A DNA stretch of 38,053 nucleotides, taken from NCBI GenBank assembly GCA_002869615.1, contig PKUH01000039.1, positions 1 through 38,053 on the forward strand, read 5' to 3'. Both the position numbers and the translations under genes were made by a program. This DNA is from Desulfuromonas sp. Lineage in GTDB: Bacteria > Desulfobacterota > Desulfuromonadia > Desulfuromonadales > UBA2294. Below the pieces are notes generated by a model, which was given only the letters and a program-made list of their open reading frames with translations, searched no databases and was not told where the DNA came from. Of this stretch, positions 19,238-26,548 are shown piece after piece (position 1 is the first letter of the stretch; each line of letters opens with the position of its first letter).

Positions 19238-19528
19238 CTACAATACCTGCACTACACAAAATCGACAACTTTCCCTATTGCCAACATCCTCCAGATATTC
19301 CTCAATCTGCCATTTCTCTTGCTGCCACTGTGGTCCATCTTGTATCAATGCCATCCTTGCTCCAAATGCAATCAAATCGGTAGCACAGTCAGTGACATAA
19401 ATTTCCTTGTCAGTCATACGGCTATAGAAACTGACGTCTTCATCACTAAAGCCATACATGAGAATTCTGTCTTTCCAGTTGTTAGGGTACTGTTTCCCGA
19501 CTTCAATACGTTCTACCCTCACTGCCAT
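19238..19528 (-). CDS. Hypothetical protein (96 aa)
   Basis: Not recognised. Starts MAVRVERIEVGKQYP at ATG 19528, with GGGAGGG 8 nt upstream; the frame is open 24 nt further but that start has no site. Contains a DCATDLIAFGARMAL segment and ends with CRFCVVQVL. First gene of a minus-strand group (three intact genes and the broken ATPase); the 40-nt repeat core lies upstream of it. Confidence 0.6.
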   Translation of the reverse strand: MAVRVERIEVGKQYPNNWKDRILMYGFSDEDVSFYSRMTDKEIYVTDCATDLIAFGARMALIQDGPQWQQEKWQIEEYLEDVGNRESCRFCVVQVL

Positions 19529-19602
19529 CAAACTTACCCTCCCTGTAGTCATACATTTACAATCTAAACCTAAATGCCATTAGAGACAAAATAAGTCACT
19601 AC

Positions 19603-19642
19603 CTATCCATGTTCCGGCCCGAAGTTTTTCTCCGGGGCTATT
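19603..19642 (+). repeat. Core of left-end repeat, copy 2
   Basis: 40-nt sequence starting ctatccatgttccggcccga, with one or two differences from 17360-17399 and 24502-24541. Here it stands without a tRNA fragment, between two minus-strand gene groups, so it may mark an internal junction. Confidence 0.8.
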
Positions 19643-19667
19643 TCGGGGCGGGGGGAAAGGGTAAAAC

Positions 19668-21017
19668 CTATTGAATATCACTATTGTCATAAGTCCAAAC
19701 ATACCCATGAGATTGTTTAGTCTTACCCTGTAAACAAGCCCGAATAGCACTACTGTATTCTTTCATTGCTGCAGTCAAAGATGGCCAACTTTTCACAACC
19801 TCACCATCAAACGTTTTTTGCAAAATAGGTCGACGGCTTTTTCTATTCCTATTTCGATTAGCACAAGAGGGGCACCAACTCCCTTGATAGATTTTGTTAG
19901 CAGATGTTTCCCATTTATTATTACAAAGATTGCATTGGAATTTATATTTTTCCATGACACCTAGCCAAACATTCGACAAACAGATACCCCCTTTGCTTAG
20001 GACATAGTTTTTTAGCCTCGTAAGGTTTGTTGTTTCTAGCGAAAAGTTCTCTATGGGGGTATCGAAACAGTTCAACAGTTCCGCCGCTTGTGGAAAACGT
20101 TTCTCAAAACGAGTCAAGACTTTCTTGATATGGTCAGGGACCATCTTCAAGCTCATACTTTCGAAAACCTCTACCAATAGGACACCCTGTTTCTCACACC
20201 ATTCTTTCTTGGCCCTGTCTCTTCTCTGCCTTTCTTCAAATTCCTTTACTTCCTTGTCAAAGGCATTGGGAAATTCATAGTGTTGATGTCCTTGGTATTC
20301 AAACGCCAAAGCTAGGTCTTCAAAATAAATATCAAGTTCAAGCCATGAGAACCCTTCAAAAGCATCATCCTTGATCTGAATTTTTCTAGATGTCCTTTCC
20401 AACACAAACTCGAGGTACCCCCTCAGAAGGTTTTCTCCTTTGAATGTGCAAAAAGGGCAACCTTTTTTCATCGAGCGCAACTGTGACAACAGAACATGAA
20501 ACGGAGGGTGGCCATCTCTACATTTGACAAGCAAACGTTTTCTTGTAGTTTCGAATGATTCAAAAACAGGCTCATATCCAAGATTTCTGATTTCATCATG
20601 TAGTTTTTCTATAGGTGTTCTCTGCCTTTCTGATTGCTCCTTCCCTGAGCAGGCAGGACAACCCTGCCCACTTTTGACATTATCAAGTCTAAGCTTCACA
20701 TCCTGTGAACACACTGGACACTTTACCAGGACAGGCTCTCTAGCATTTTTGTACTTTCCTTTGAGCTGATAACCGAACTTCCCGAACTCTACTTTTGCAT
20801 CTTCTTGAGAGAACCGCCTACTAGCAGCACGTTTTTCAATGGCACAAACTAAACACCCTTTTCCTTGTCCCAAGTCACCAACTCTCTTCTTGGTAATATG
20901 GCCACAGGCTATACCTTCGACTTCTATCGGTTGATTGGCGTTTTGATATTCACCTAACAACCTGAATCCGTGATCAAGAAATCTCTTTTCAACTTGCTCA
21001 TGAGTAAGCTTTTTCAA
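19668..21017 (-). CDS. Zinc-ribbon PD-(D/E)XK nuclease with NUMOD1-like tail
   Basis: Predicted DNA endonuclease of 449 residues. Three N-terminal zinc-ribbon/treble-clef units (C38..C55xxC58; C100xxC103..C120xxC123; C166..H170..C187xxC190) precede a restriction-type nuclease core with E227 and D229 in WLELDIYF, E240 in AFEYQGHQHY and a following D267xxK270 helix, then GVLLVEVFE. A fourth zinc ribbon (C362xxC365..C382xxC385) and a NUMOD1-like helix-turn-helix (about 398-442, KSWPSLTAAMKEYSSAIRAC then GYVW) close the protein. The NUMOD module is typical of homing endonucleases. The start is TTG 21017 with GAGGGGA close by, 6 nt after the previous gene's stop. Confidence 0.72.
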   Translation of the reverse strand: MKKLTHEQVEKRFLDHGFRLLGEYQNANQPIEVEGIACGHITKKRVGDLGQGKGCLVCAIEKRAASRRFSQEDAKVEFGKFGYQLKGKYKNAREPVLVKCPVCSQDVKLRLDNVKSGQGCPACSGKEQSERQRTPIEKLHDEIRNLGYEPVFESFETTRKRLLVKCRDGHPPFHVLLSQLRSMKKGCPFCTFKGENLLRGYLEFVLERTSRKIQIKDDAFEGFSWLELDIYFEDLALAFEYQGHQHYEFPNAFDKEVKEFEERQRRDRAKKEWCEKQGVLLVEVFESMSLKMVPDHIKKVLTRFEKRFPQAAELLNCFDTPIENFSLETTNLTRLKNYVLSKGGICLSNVWLGVMEKYKFQCNLCNNKWETSANKIYQGSWCPSCANRNRNRKSRRPILQKTFDGEVVKSWPSLTAAMKEYSSAIRACLQGKTKQSHGYVWTYDNSDIQ

Positions 21018-21023
21018 ATCCCC

Positions 21024-21458
21024 TCACAATTTTCTCTTCCAAAACTCGATAAGTTTTCCCAGAAACACATCGGCTGAAACTTCATTACCATCCGAGAGAA
21101 TGATATTCAATGGACGGGCAAAAGCATCACTGAATGCAGAGATGAAACCTGTTTGAGTTCTAGTTTTGGTATCCTTGTTTCCGAAATGCTTTGTGCCATT
21201 GGTCAAATGGCCTGCAACCTTCATGATCGAACAAATTTCTATATCCGATGGGTATAGACTTCGAAACTCGTCTTCTGAGCAACGGCTAAACTTCTTTCCT
21301 CCATGAACCCATTCATACAGGTGATACGCAAGTATTGTCGTCAACAATGCATGTCTACTTGAAGCGTTGTTTTCAAGGAATTCTTGATATTGAGGCAATA
21401 CCATCTGGTTGAAAAAATCAGATGCATTTTTGATATCGAAACTAGATTGGTGTTCCAC
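21024..21458 (-). CDS. Hypothetical protein (144 aa), all-helical, paired with the nuclease
   Basis: Family not named by me. GTG 21458 follows GGGGG by 4 nt. The helical product has RHALLTTILAYHLYEWVHGGKKF and HLTNGTKHF blocks, a pattern seen in uncharacterised helical proteins and loosely like HEPN folds, though no R-x4-6-H ribonuclease motif is clear. The stop lies 6 nt before the nuclease start and overlaps its Shine-Dalgarno, so the two genes form a tight pair. Confidence 0.62.
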   Translation of the reverse strand: MEHQSSFDIKNASDFFNQMVLPQYQEFLENNASSRHALLTTILAYHLYEWVHGGKKFSRCSEDEFRSLYPSDIEICSIMKVAGHLTNGTKHFGNKDTKTRTQTGFISAFSDAFARPLNIILSDGNEVSADVFLGKLIEFWKRKL

Positions 21459-21658
21459 GATACCCCCTAATGTTCAAAACATTTCACCACAGCAACATAC
21501 TACAACTTTTCTCTACTGGCAAAACCCCTCCTCTTCTCACCTCCGTACCGGACACGGACCGGACTTCTAGCAGCACCTCTCAAGAATCCAACTAAAAAGA
21601 GCACCTCTTTGTGTAGCACACAGAATATCCAATCCTACGTTCAAGAAAGGAGACTGAA

Positions 21659-21760
21659 ATGAACAGACGATTCCCATTTTCCAAACGCTTCGTAGAAACC
21701 ATCCCACCGCACGATCCCGAAAGTCCAAGTCGGGAAGCAGGATCTTATTATTCATGCTGA
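21659..21760 (+). pseudogene. N-terminal relic of a tyrosine integrase (probable)
   Basis: A good AAGGAG lies before ATG 21659, which opens 33 codons starting MNRRFPFSKRFVETIPPHD and containing SPSREAGSYYS before TGA. This resembles, from memory, the N-terminal arm-binding region of a family of tyrosine integrases (..IPPHDPDSPSREAEYSD..). Nothing after about residue 31 continues the integrase, and the catalytic domain is absent, so the gene is cut off. Its place inside a tRNA-anchored island supports the reading. Confidence 0.4.
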
Positions 21761-21856
21761 GATATGGAATTGTCTCGTCAGCTATATCTCCAGATTGCGA
21801 GATATGGGTCCCAGTTTCACATTAAAACCGCCCCCGTGACAAAAAGACCAAATATC

Positions 21857-21907
21857 GCGCCACTTTATTTGGCGCAAAAAAGTGTTGCGCGCCACTTTAT
21901 TTGGCGC
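21857..21907 (+). promoter_or_regulatory. Double palindromic operator and possible promoter of the Fic gene
   Basis: Two direct copies of the palindrome gcgccactttatttggcgc (21857-21875 and 21889-21907) are 32 nt apart, about three helix turns. Between and after them, TTGCGC (21885-21890) and GATAAT (21908-21913) are 17 nt apart. Transcription would begin near 21920, the Fic ATG, hence possibly a leaderless mRNA. The winged-helix N-terminus of the Fic protein is the likely ligand. Confidence 0.6.
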
Positions 21908-21919
21908 GATAATGCCAAC

Positions 21920-23302
21920 ATGCCAAAACAAATCAAAACAGAAGAGTTATCGGGAATTCTGGAAGAGATCAAAAAGCACCCGGCAGGGATCGGCATTGAT
22001 GCCCTCCATGAAATCATGCAACAGTATGCAAGGCGGACCCTGCAAAGGCGTCTGGCTCTGCTTGTCGAGAAGGGCTTGCTGCTGGCTACGGGTAGCGGCC
22101 GAAGCCTGAAATACAAGATTGCGCCAATTCAAATCACCGCAGACGTGACCTTGCCACCGCTCATGGCCGAGGCTGAAGCAGAAACATATATTTCGATTTC
22201 TCCGGAAGCACAAGAAATAAAGGATCACGTTCGCCAAACCATCCAGCAACGGCCACCGACAGGCTACAACCCCTCTTTTCTTGAATCATACACTCCCAAC
22301 GAAACCTCTTTTCTATCGGAAGAAACAAGGCAACAGCTTCATCTTATCGGTCGGACGACGCAGAATGACCAACCGGCCGGAACTTTTGCGCGAGACATTC
22401 TCGGTCGTCTCCTCATCGACCTTTCATGGGCATCTTCACAACTGGAAGGGAATACCTACAGCCTTCTGGATACTCAAAAACTTATCGAATATGGGGAAGC
22501 CGCTGAAGGGAAAGATGCTCTTGAAACACAGATGATCCTGAACCACAAAGCCGCCATTGAAATGCTTATTGATCAAGTGGATGAAATCGGGTTCAACCGC
22601 TACACATTGCTGAACCTCCATGCGATCTTGTCAGATGGTCTCCTTCCTGATCCGAGAGATTGTGGCAGACTAAGGGAAAAGGCTGTCGGCATTGGCGGGA
22701 GCACTTATCTCCCATTGGCTTTGCCGCAAAAGATTGATGAACAATTCAATCTATTTCTTGAGAAAGCGCAAGCAATTTCCGACCCGTTTGAGCAAGCAAT
22801 TTTTTCAATGGTATTCATTCCGTATCTTCAACCTTTTTCAGACGTCAACAAACGGGTTTCCAGGCTTGTCGCAAATGTACCGCTGATTCTCAACAACCTG
22901 TGCCCGCTTTCGTTTATAGATGTACCGGAACATGCATATGTTGATGCCACACTCGGAGTTTATGAATTAAATCGTCCCGAGCTGCTGCGTGATGTTTTCA
23001 TCTGGGCATATGAAAGATCTTGCCAGCAATATCTCGCCATTCAACAAAGCCTGATCCCACCAGATTCTTTTCGACTCAGGTATCGAACAGTTTTATACGA
23101 AACCATCAGAGAGCTTGTTTCGGGAAACCGTAAAATAAACCCGGAAAATGTTCTTTCCATAGCAAATAAATCGGTTGACGAAAGCGACATGAACTCATTT
23201 GTAGAACTCGTTCAAAATGAAGCAGAGCTGCTCCATGAGGGGAACATCGCCCGCTTCGGCCTGCGCCCATCCGAGTTCAGGCGCTGGAAAGACAACAGAT
23301 GA
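21920..23302 (+). CDS. Fic-family protein with N-terminal winged helix and altered active site
   Basis: 460-residue protein: an HTH/winged-helix region (about 1-70, with RRTLQRRLALLVEKGLL), an inhibitory-type motif in SSQLEGNTYS, and a Fic core. The usual HPFxDGNGRxxR reads QPFSDVNKRVSR, with Gln304 at the catalytic histidine and Lys311 at the second glycine of the usual GNGR, so normal AMP transfer is doubtful. Related Fic proteins with a DVNKR motif are, to my knowledge, widespread. ATG 21920 is chosen because the 52-codon upstream extension runs through the double operator. No ribosome-binding site is visible. The stop lies 2 nt before a tRNA-Pro fragment. Confidence 0.85.
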   Translation: MPKQIKTEELSGILEEIKKHPAGIGIDALHEIMQQYARRTLQRRLALLVEKGLLLATGSGRSLKYKIAPIQITADVTLPPLMAEAEAETYISISPEAQEIKDHVRQTIQQRPPTGYNPSFLESYTPNETSFLSEETRQQLHLIGRTTQNDQPAGTFARDILGRLLIDLSWASSQLEGNTYSLLDTQKLIEYGEAAEGKDALETQMILNHKAAIEMLIDQVDEIGFNRYTLLNLHAILSDGLLPDPRDCGRLREKAVGIGGSTYLPLALPQKIDEQFNLFLEKAQAISDPFEQAIFSMVFIPYLQPFSDVNKRVSRLVANVPLILNNLCPLSFIDVPEHAYVDATLGVYELNRPELLRDVFIWAYERSCQQYLAIQQSLIPPDSFRLRYRTVLYETIRELVSGNRKINPENVLSIANKSVDESDMNSFVELVQNEAELLHEGNIARFGLRPSEFRRWKDNR

Positions 23303-23304
23303 TC

Positions 23305-23372
23305 TAGCGCAGTCTGGTAGCGCACTTGCTTCAGGAACAAGGGTTCGGAGGTTCCTCCTCTCGCCCCGACCA
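23305..23372 (+). pseudogene. Degenerate tRNA-Pro copy (fragment 1)
   Basis: 68 nt matching the real tRNA from tagcgcagtctggtagcgca to the CCA end. The 5' acceptor strand is missing, the T loop has lost about four bases, and the anticodon position reads cag instead of cgg, so it cannot be a working tRNA. Reads as an attachment-site duplication from element integration. Confidence 0.85.
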
Positions 23373-23377
23373 GTTAT

Positions 23378-23413
23378 AAAAAGAGCGACCCTATTTAGGA
23401 TCGCTCTTTTTAT
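23378..23413 (+). terminator. Terminator after tRNA fragment 1
   Basis: Stem aaaaagagcgaccct (23378-23392) with aggatcgctcttttt (23397-23411) and a T-rich end. It would end transcripts from the Fic gene. Related to the terminator of the real tRNA, with a diverged loop. Confidence 0.85.
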
Positions 23414-23458
23414 TGTCTTTCGGGACATGTTCGGAACAATTGCAGTCATCTTTTCCTG

Positions 23459-23486
23459 TTGATTTATATTCAATTATTCATATAAT
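23459..23486 (+). promoter_or_regulatory. Candidate promoter of the DUF4405 gene
   Basis: TTGATT (23459-23464) and a perfect TATAAT (23481-23486) with a 16-nt spacer, 48 nt before the start codon. Confidence 0.6.
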
Positions 23487-23533
23487 CAAAGAACGGCATA
23501 AATCTCGAGACATTTGTGTACAAAGGGAAAACA

Positions 23534-24346
23534 ATGATGCGCAAAACTATTTCTTTAACAGCACTACTGAGCTTTTTTTTGTTGATGCTAACAAGCATCA
23601 TCCTTTACATAATCCCGGCAGGGAGAGTTGCTTATTGGGCGGACTATCATCTGTGGGGCTTAAGCAAAACCCAATGGGGAAACCTGCATATAAATCTTGG
23701 CTTTCTGTTTTTCGTAACAATTCTGGTTCACTCCTATTACAACTGGAAAGCGATAACTACGTATTTAAAAAACAAGGCAAAAGAGTTCAGGATATTCACC
23801 AAAGATTTCAATATAGCCCTGATTTTGACCGCACTATTTTCATTGGGAACGCTATATGAGATACCACCTTTTGTAAATATTCTGCAGCTCGGCGAAAACA
23901 TCAGTGCCAAGGCTAACGCATTCTACGGCGAACCACCCTACGGACACGCAGAACTATCTTCATTACAGACTTTTACCAGCAAAATGGAGCTCGATCTTAC
24001 GCAAAGCAAAGAACGCTTGAGCAACTCCGGGATTCGTGTTGAAAACAGCGGACAATCTCTCCAGGAAATTGCGAAAGCTAATAATGTCTCGCCAAATGAT
24101 ATTTATCTGATAATTTCGCCACCCGGGGAGCGAGTAAAAACATTCCCGAAGGAACCTCCGGCGGGCCTCGGGCAACGCGCCCTTATTGATCTTTGCCAGG
24201 ACTACTCTGTCAGTATCAAAAAGGTTCTTATGATTCTGGCTGACAACGATATTGAAGCTAATGAATCAATGAGTATCAAAGAAATAGCAAATGTTGCAGG
24301 AAAAGATCCTTTCACCGTTTATGAACTGATTCTAAACCAACTGTGA
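23534..24346 (+). CDS. DUF4405-type membrane protein
   Basis: 270-residue protein. Three to four N-terminal membrane segments (about 4-25, 42-65, 85-105) with histidines in LHINLG and ILVHSYYNWK, the pattern of the DUF4405 family, which looks like a b-haem-binding cytochrome fold. The soluble C-terminal part has two short repeats of HTH/LysM-like look (SLQEIAKANNVSPNDIYLI and SIKEIANVAGKDPFTVYELI). AAGGGA precedes two adjacent ATG codons (23534, 23537); either may be used. It is the only gene between two tRNA-Pro fragments and has its own promoter. Confidence 0.75.
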   Translation: MMRKTISLTALLSFFLLMLTSIILYIIPAGRVAYWADYHLWGLSKTQWGNLHINLGFLFFVTILVHSYYNWKAITTYLKNKAKEFRIFTKDFNIALILTALFSLGTLYEIPPFVNILQLGENISAKANAFYGEPPYGHAELSSLQTFTSKMELDLTQSKERLSNSGIRVENSGQSLQEIAKANNVSPNDIYLIISPPGERVKTFPKEPPAGLGQRALIDLCQDYSVSIKKVLMILADNDIEANESMSIKEIANVAGKDPFTVYELILNQL

Positions 24347-24355
24347 AGTTACATT

Positions 24356-24402
24356 CTGCTTCGGGAGCAAGGGTACGGAGGTTCCTCCTGCCGCCCCGAC
24401 CG
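24356..24402 (+). pseudogene. Degenerate tRNA-Pro copy (fragment 2)
   Basis: 47 nt from the anticodon arm (tgcttcgggagcaagg) to the 3' end, here ccgaccgg, with a T-loop deletion like fragment 1. Begins 9 nt after the DUF4405 stop. Confidence 0.85.
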
Positions 24403-24550
24403 GTTATCAATAGAGCGATCCTGAACAGAATCGCTCTATTGTTTGGGAGGCCGGGGAGGCGGTCATGAGGACGGTGTCTTTGGGGATGTTGGAGAACCTA
24501 CCTATCCATATTCCGGTCCGAAGTTTTTCTCCGGGGCTATTCCAGGGCGT
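24402..24550 (+). repeat. Left-end repeat of the tRNA-Pro blocks, copy 3
   Basis: About 150 nt matching 17250-17410 with scattered differences, including the 40-nt core (24502-24541). Both copies directly follow tRNA-Pro sequence. Confidence 0.75.
24409..24445 (+). terminator. Terminator after tRNA fragment 2
   Basis: Stem aatagagcgat (24409-24419) with atcgctctatt (24430-24440), followed by gttt. Same hairpin family as after the real tRNA. Confidence 0.7.
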
Positions 24551-24565
24551 GTAAACTCATTGGTG

Positions 24566-24609
24566 CAGAAAACGATGACCACTTGAAATCAATCATAGTG
24601 GCCATCGTT
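24566..24609 (-). terminator. Terminator of the cytochrome c gene
   Basis: 13-bp stem (24571-24583 with 24597-24609, one mismatch) that on the minus strand is followed by ttttct, about 50 nt after the cytochrome stop. Confidence 0.65.
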
Positions 24610-24658
24610 AATAGACTGTCGCTAAAAACCGTAGACAATCGGTGGTAGCTCGTCCCAA

Positions 24659-25090
24659 TCAGTAGAGAACTTTGATACTTGCCAACTCTTCTTTTGTTAA
24701 TGCATCGAAACGTTTGAGAGTCCAGCCTCCGACCCAAGATTTGAAAATGGCAAGATTCTGCTGTCTCTCCTGCTCGTTATCACCCAGATGTTGATACATA
24801 TTCCCAGGTTTGGTGTCGTCAAGGCGCCGCATCAAGGCACCAGTGTCCGGCCATCCGGTGAAATAGACCAGATAAGTATAACTATCCATGCGCGGGCCAA
24901 GGTCTTCAGCTAGCCATTTTTGTTTGTCCTGTTTGAAAACCTTATACTCGGGTGCACTCTCACCATGACAAGTGCTACAGCGAGCATCAAAAATGTCCTT
25001 AACGTCGTTGCGGTAGGTAACATCAGCAACTACTGTGTTGGTAACAGCCACTACAGCTGTCAAAACAATAATAAAAACAATCTTTTTCAT
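24659..25090 (-). CDS. Periplasmic monohaem cytochrome c
   Basis: 143-residue exported protein. A signal peptide (about 1-22, KK then a hydrophobic run ending VVA) precedes the haem-binding motif CSTCH (C38, C41, H42). Methionines further on (RMDSYTY, ALMRRLDD) are candidate sixth ligands. ATG 25090 follows GGAGG and gives the signal peptide directly; the frame is open 63 nt further. A clear promoter lies just upstream. Likely an electron carrier; its partner is unknown. Confidence 0.82.
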   Translation of the reverse strand: MKKIVFIIVLTAVVAVTNTVVADVTYRNDVKDIFDARCSTCHGESAPEYKVFKQDKQKWLAEDLGPRMDSYTYLVYFTGWPDTGALMRRLDDTKPGNMYQHLGDNEQERQQNLAIFKSWVGGWTLKRFDALTKEELASIKVLY

Positions 25091-25124
25091 TTTTTCCTCC
25101 AAGTGATATTGAAAACCGTTTTCG

Positions 25125-25153
25125 TTTATAGGGGAAATACAGGATTCCGTCAA
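25125..25153 (-). promoter_or_regulatory. Promoter of the cytochrome c gene
   Basis: On the minus strand TTGACG (25153-25148) and TATAAA (25130-25125) with a 17-nt spacer; transcription would start about 28 nt before the ATG. Confidence 0.65.
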
Positions 25154-25350
25154 TATGTTTTTTGTTAGTAAATTCCAACAAGCTGGTTTGCAAATAAATC
25201 CTCATAAGTCACGCATTCCAATATGCTCAGGACATTCTTAAAAGTAAAAATTTTTCATTTCTGCCAAATTAATCGCCTCAGAGCAATGCAGGAGGTTTTC
25301 AGTAAACCGAAGAGGCAGCGAGGGACTCTATATAAGTCAGTACTTCCTGG

Positions 25351-26247
25351 CTAACCTGTCTGGTTAACGTTTTCATTGTTTTGTGTGATGGGGAAATGCA
25401 GATAAAAGGTGTTGTTCTTACCAGAAGATTTAACCTGGTACATCAGGTTGTCAGCCACAGAGATCAATTGGTCAAAGCTATGGGTGCCGGCTTCACAAAT
25501 GATAGCACCTGCGCTAATAGAAGTTCTGTAGGAAAGGCTGTCTACAAGTTCAGCAAGCTTTATGTGGATTTTTTGCATGACTGTCTCAACAGATGATCGA
25601 TCTGTGGCAGGGAGGAAGATTGCAAATTCATCACCTCCAAGGCGGCCGAGGATATCTGTTTTGCGCAAATTCTGAGAGATCGTGCCAACGATCGATTTGA
25701 GTAATTGGTCTCCTGCCGAATGACCATAGGTGTCGTTTATTTGTTTAAAATCATCCAGATCAATATATGCAATGGTGTAAGTCAATCCTTCCCGTTCTGA
25801 TCTCAACATTTCATGTTCTACCATTTCCTTAAATGCTCTTAAGTTTATGGCGCCGGTCAAAGTGTCGGTGCGAGACAGAGCTTTTTCATTCTCAAATAAT
25901 TCTCTGGTTTTGTTGAGGAGAAACACGAGCATCGAGAAAAACACAAAAGTAGATAAAATGTTCCAAACAGTAATTATTACCTCCGGGTGGATATTGTTCA
26001 TGGCCCAGATAGCGGTACACAAAACAGACAACGCTATCCCATAGATTCTGTTACAAAACCACGAGACAAAAGAAATTGGAAGTAAGTACATGAAAGAATG
26101 TGTCATTTCCTTGGGAGCATATTGGTCAAATACGCCAACCAGAAACACACACAGAATCGCAACCGGGAAAACAAACCGGGGTCCCTTTGAATCAAGGTAT
26201 TTATAATAGTCCCTAAGGATTCGTTCAATTTTATCCAGGTAAGACAA
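25351..26247 (-). CDS. Membrane-bound diguanylate cyclase (GGDEF)
   Basis: Makes cyclic di-GMP from two GTP. The 298-residue protein has an N-terminal membrane region of about four to five segments (25-115) and a GGDEF domain from about 125, with the intact signature GGDEF at 204-208 and an inhibitory RxxD site (R195-D198) five residues before it, plus DLDDFKQINDTYGH. The start is TTG 26247, the first possible after an in-frame stop, with a weak ribosome-binding site, so a later start is possible. Same strand as the cytochrome gene, 260 nt upstream. Confidence 0.85.
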   Translation of the reverse strand: MSYLDKIERILRDYYKYLDSKGPRFVFPVAILCVFLVGVFDQYAPKEMTHSFMYLLPISFVSWFCNRIYGIALSVLCTAIWAMNNIHPEVIITVWNILSTFVFFSMLVFLLNKTRELFENEKALSRTDTLTGAINLRAFKEMVEHEMLRSEREGLTYTIAYIDLDDFKQINDTYGHSAGDQLLKSIVGTISQNLRKTDILGRLGGDEFAIFLPATDRSSVETVMQKIHIKLAELVDSLSYRTSISAGAIICEAGTHSFDQLISVADNLMYQVKSSGKNNTFYLHFPITQNNENVNQTG

Positions 26248-26503
26248 AACTCAGCCCATTTGATGATCGTAATAATACGTATTTTTAATTGCTGACGAAA
26301 ACCATCAATATGAGAGTCATTGAGACATCTCAGTATGTTGCTGGACCAGAGCTTCTTGCAATTGCCCAACTTTTGCAAGTTACAATATTACCATCCTTTT
26401 TAAAAGCCCCGACCAGCATTAAAAAAGCGATCTCATTTGAAGTCGCTCTTTTCTTTCCCGCGCGCAAGACAAAAGTCCAATTGAACGACATTCCATTTAT
26501 TAC
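26248..26503. other. Gap between GGDEF gene and lipoprotein gene
   Basis: About 300 nt without a credible gene. It contains the shortest tRNA-Pro fragment with its hairpin, and ends at the lipoprotein promoter. The GGDEF promoter should also be here; I cannot pick a convincing one. Confidence 0.5.
26405..26454 (+). pseudogene. tRNA-Pro 3'-end fragment 3 with hairpin
   Basis: Only gccccgaccag of the tRNA 3' end remains (26406-26416), followed as in the other copies by an agcga..tcgct hairpin and a T run (ctcttttc). Weak alone; position and order with the hairpin make it credible. Confidence 0.55.
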
Positions 26504-26512
26504 TGTTATAAT
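26504..26512 (+). promoter_or_regulatory. Extended -10 promoter of the lipoprotein gene
   Basis: TGTTATAAT, a perfect TATAAT with the TG extension; a possible -35 TTGAAC (26481-26486) is 20 nt away, which is long. Confidence 0.45.
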
Positions 26513-26548
26513 TGGACAGGCAAAACACCAACTCAAAGAGGTCTGATC

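Noticed and set aside
21764-21919. Longer Fic start at 21764
   Set aside because: The added 52 codons run through the twin palindromes and promoter-like elements and resemble no protein domain.
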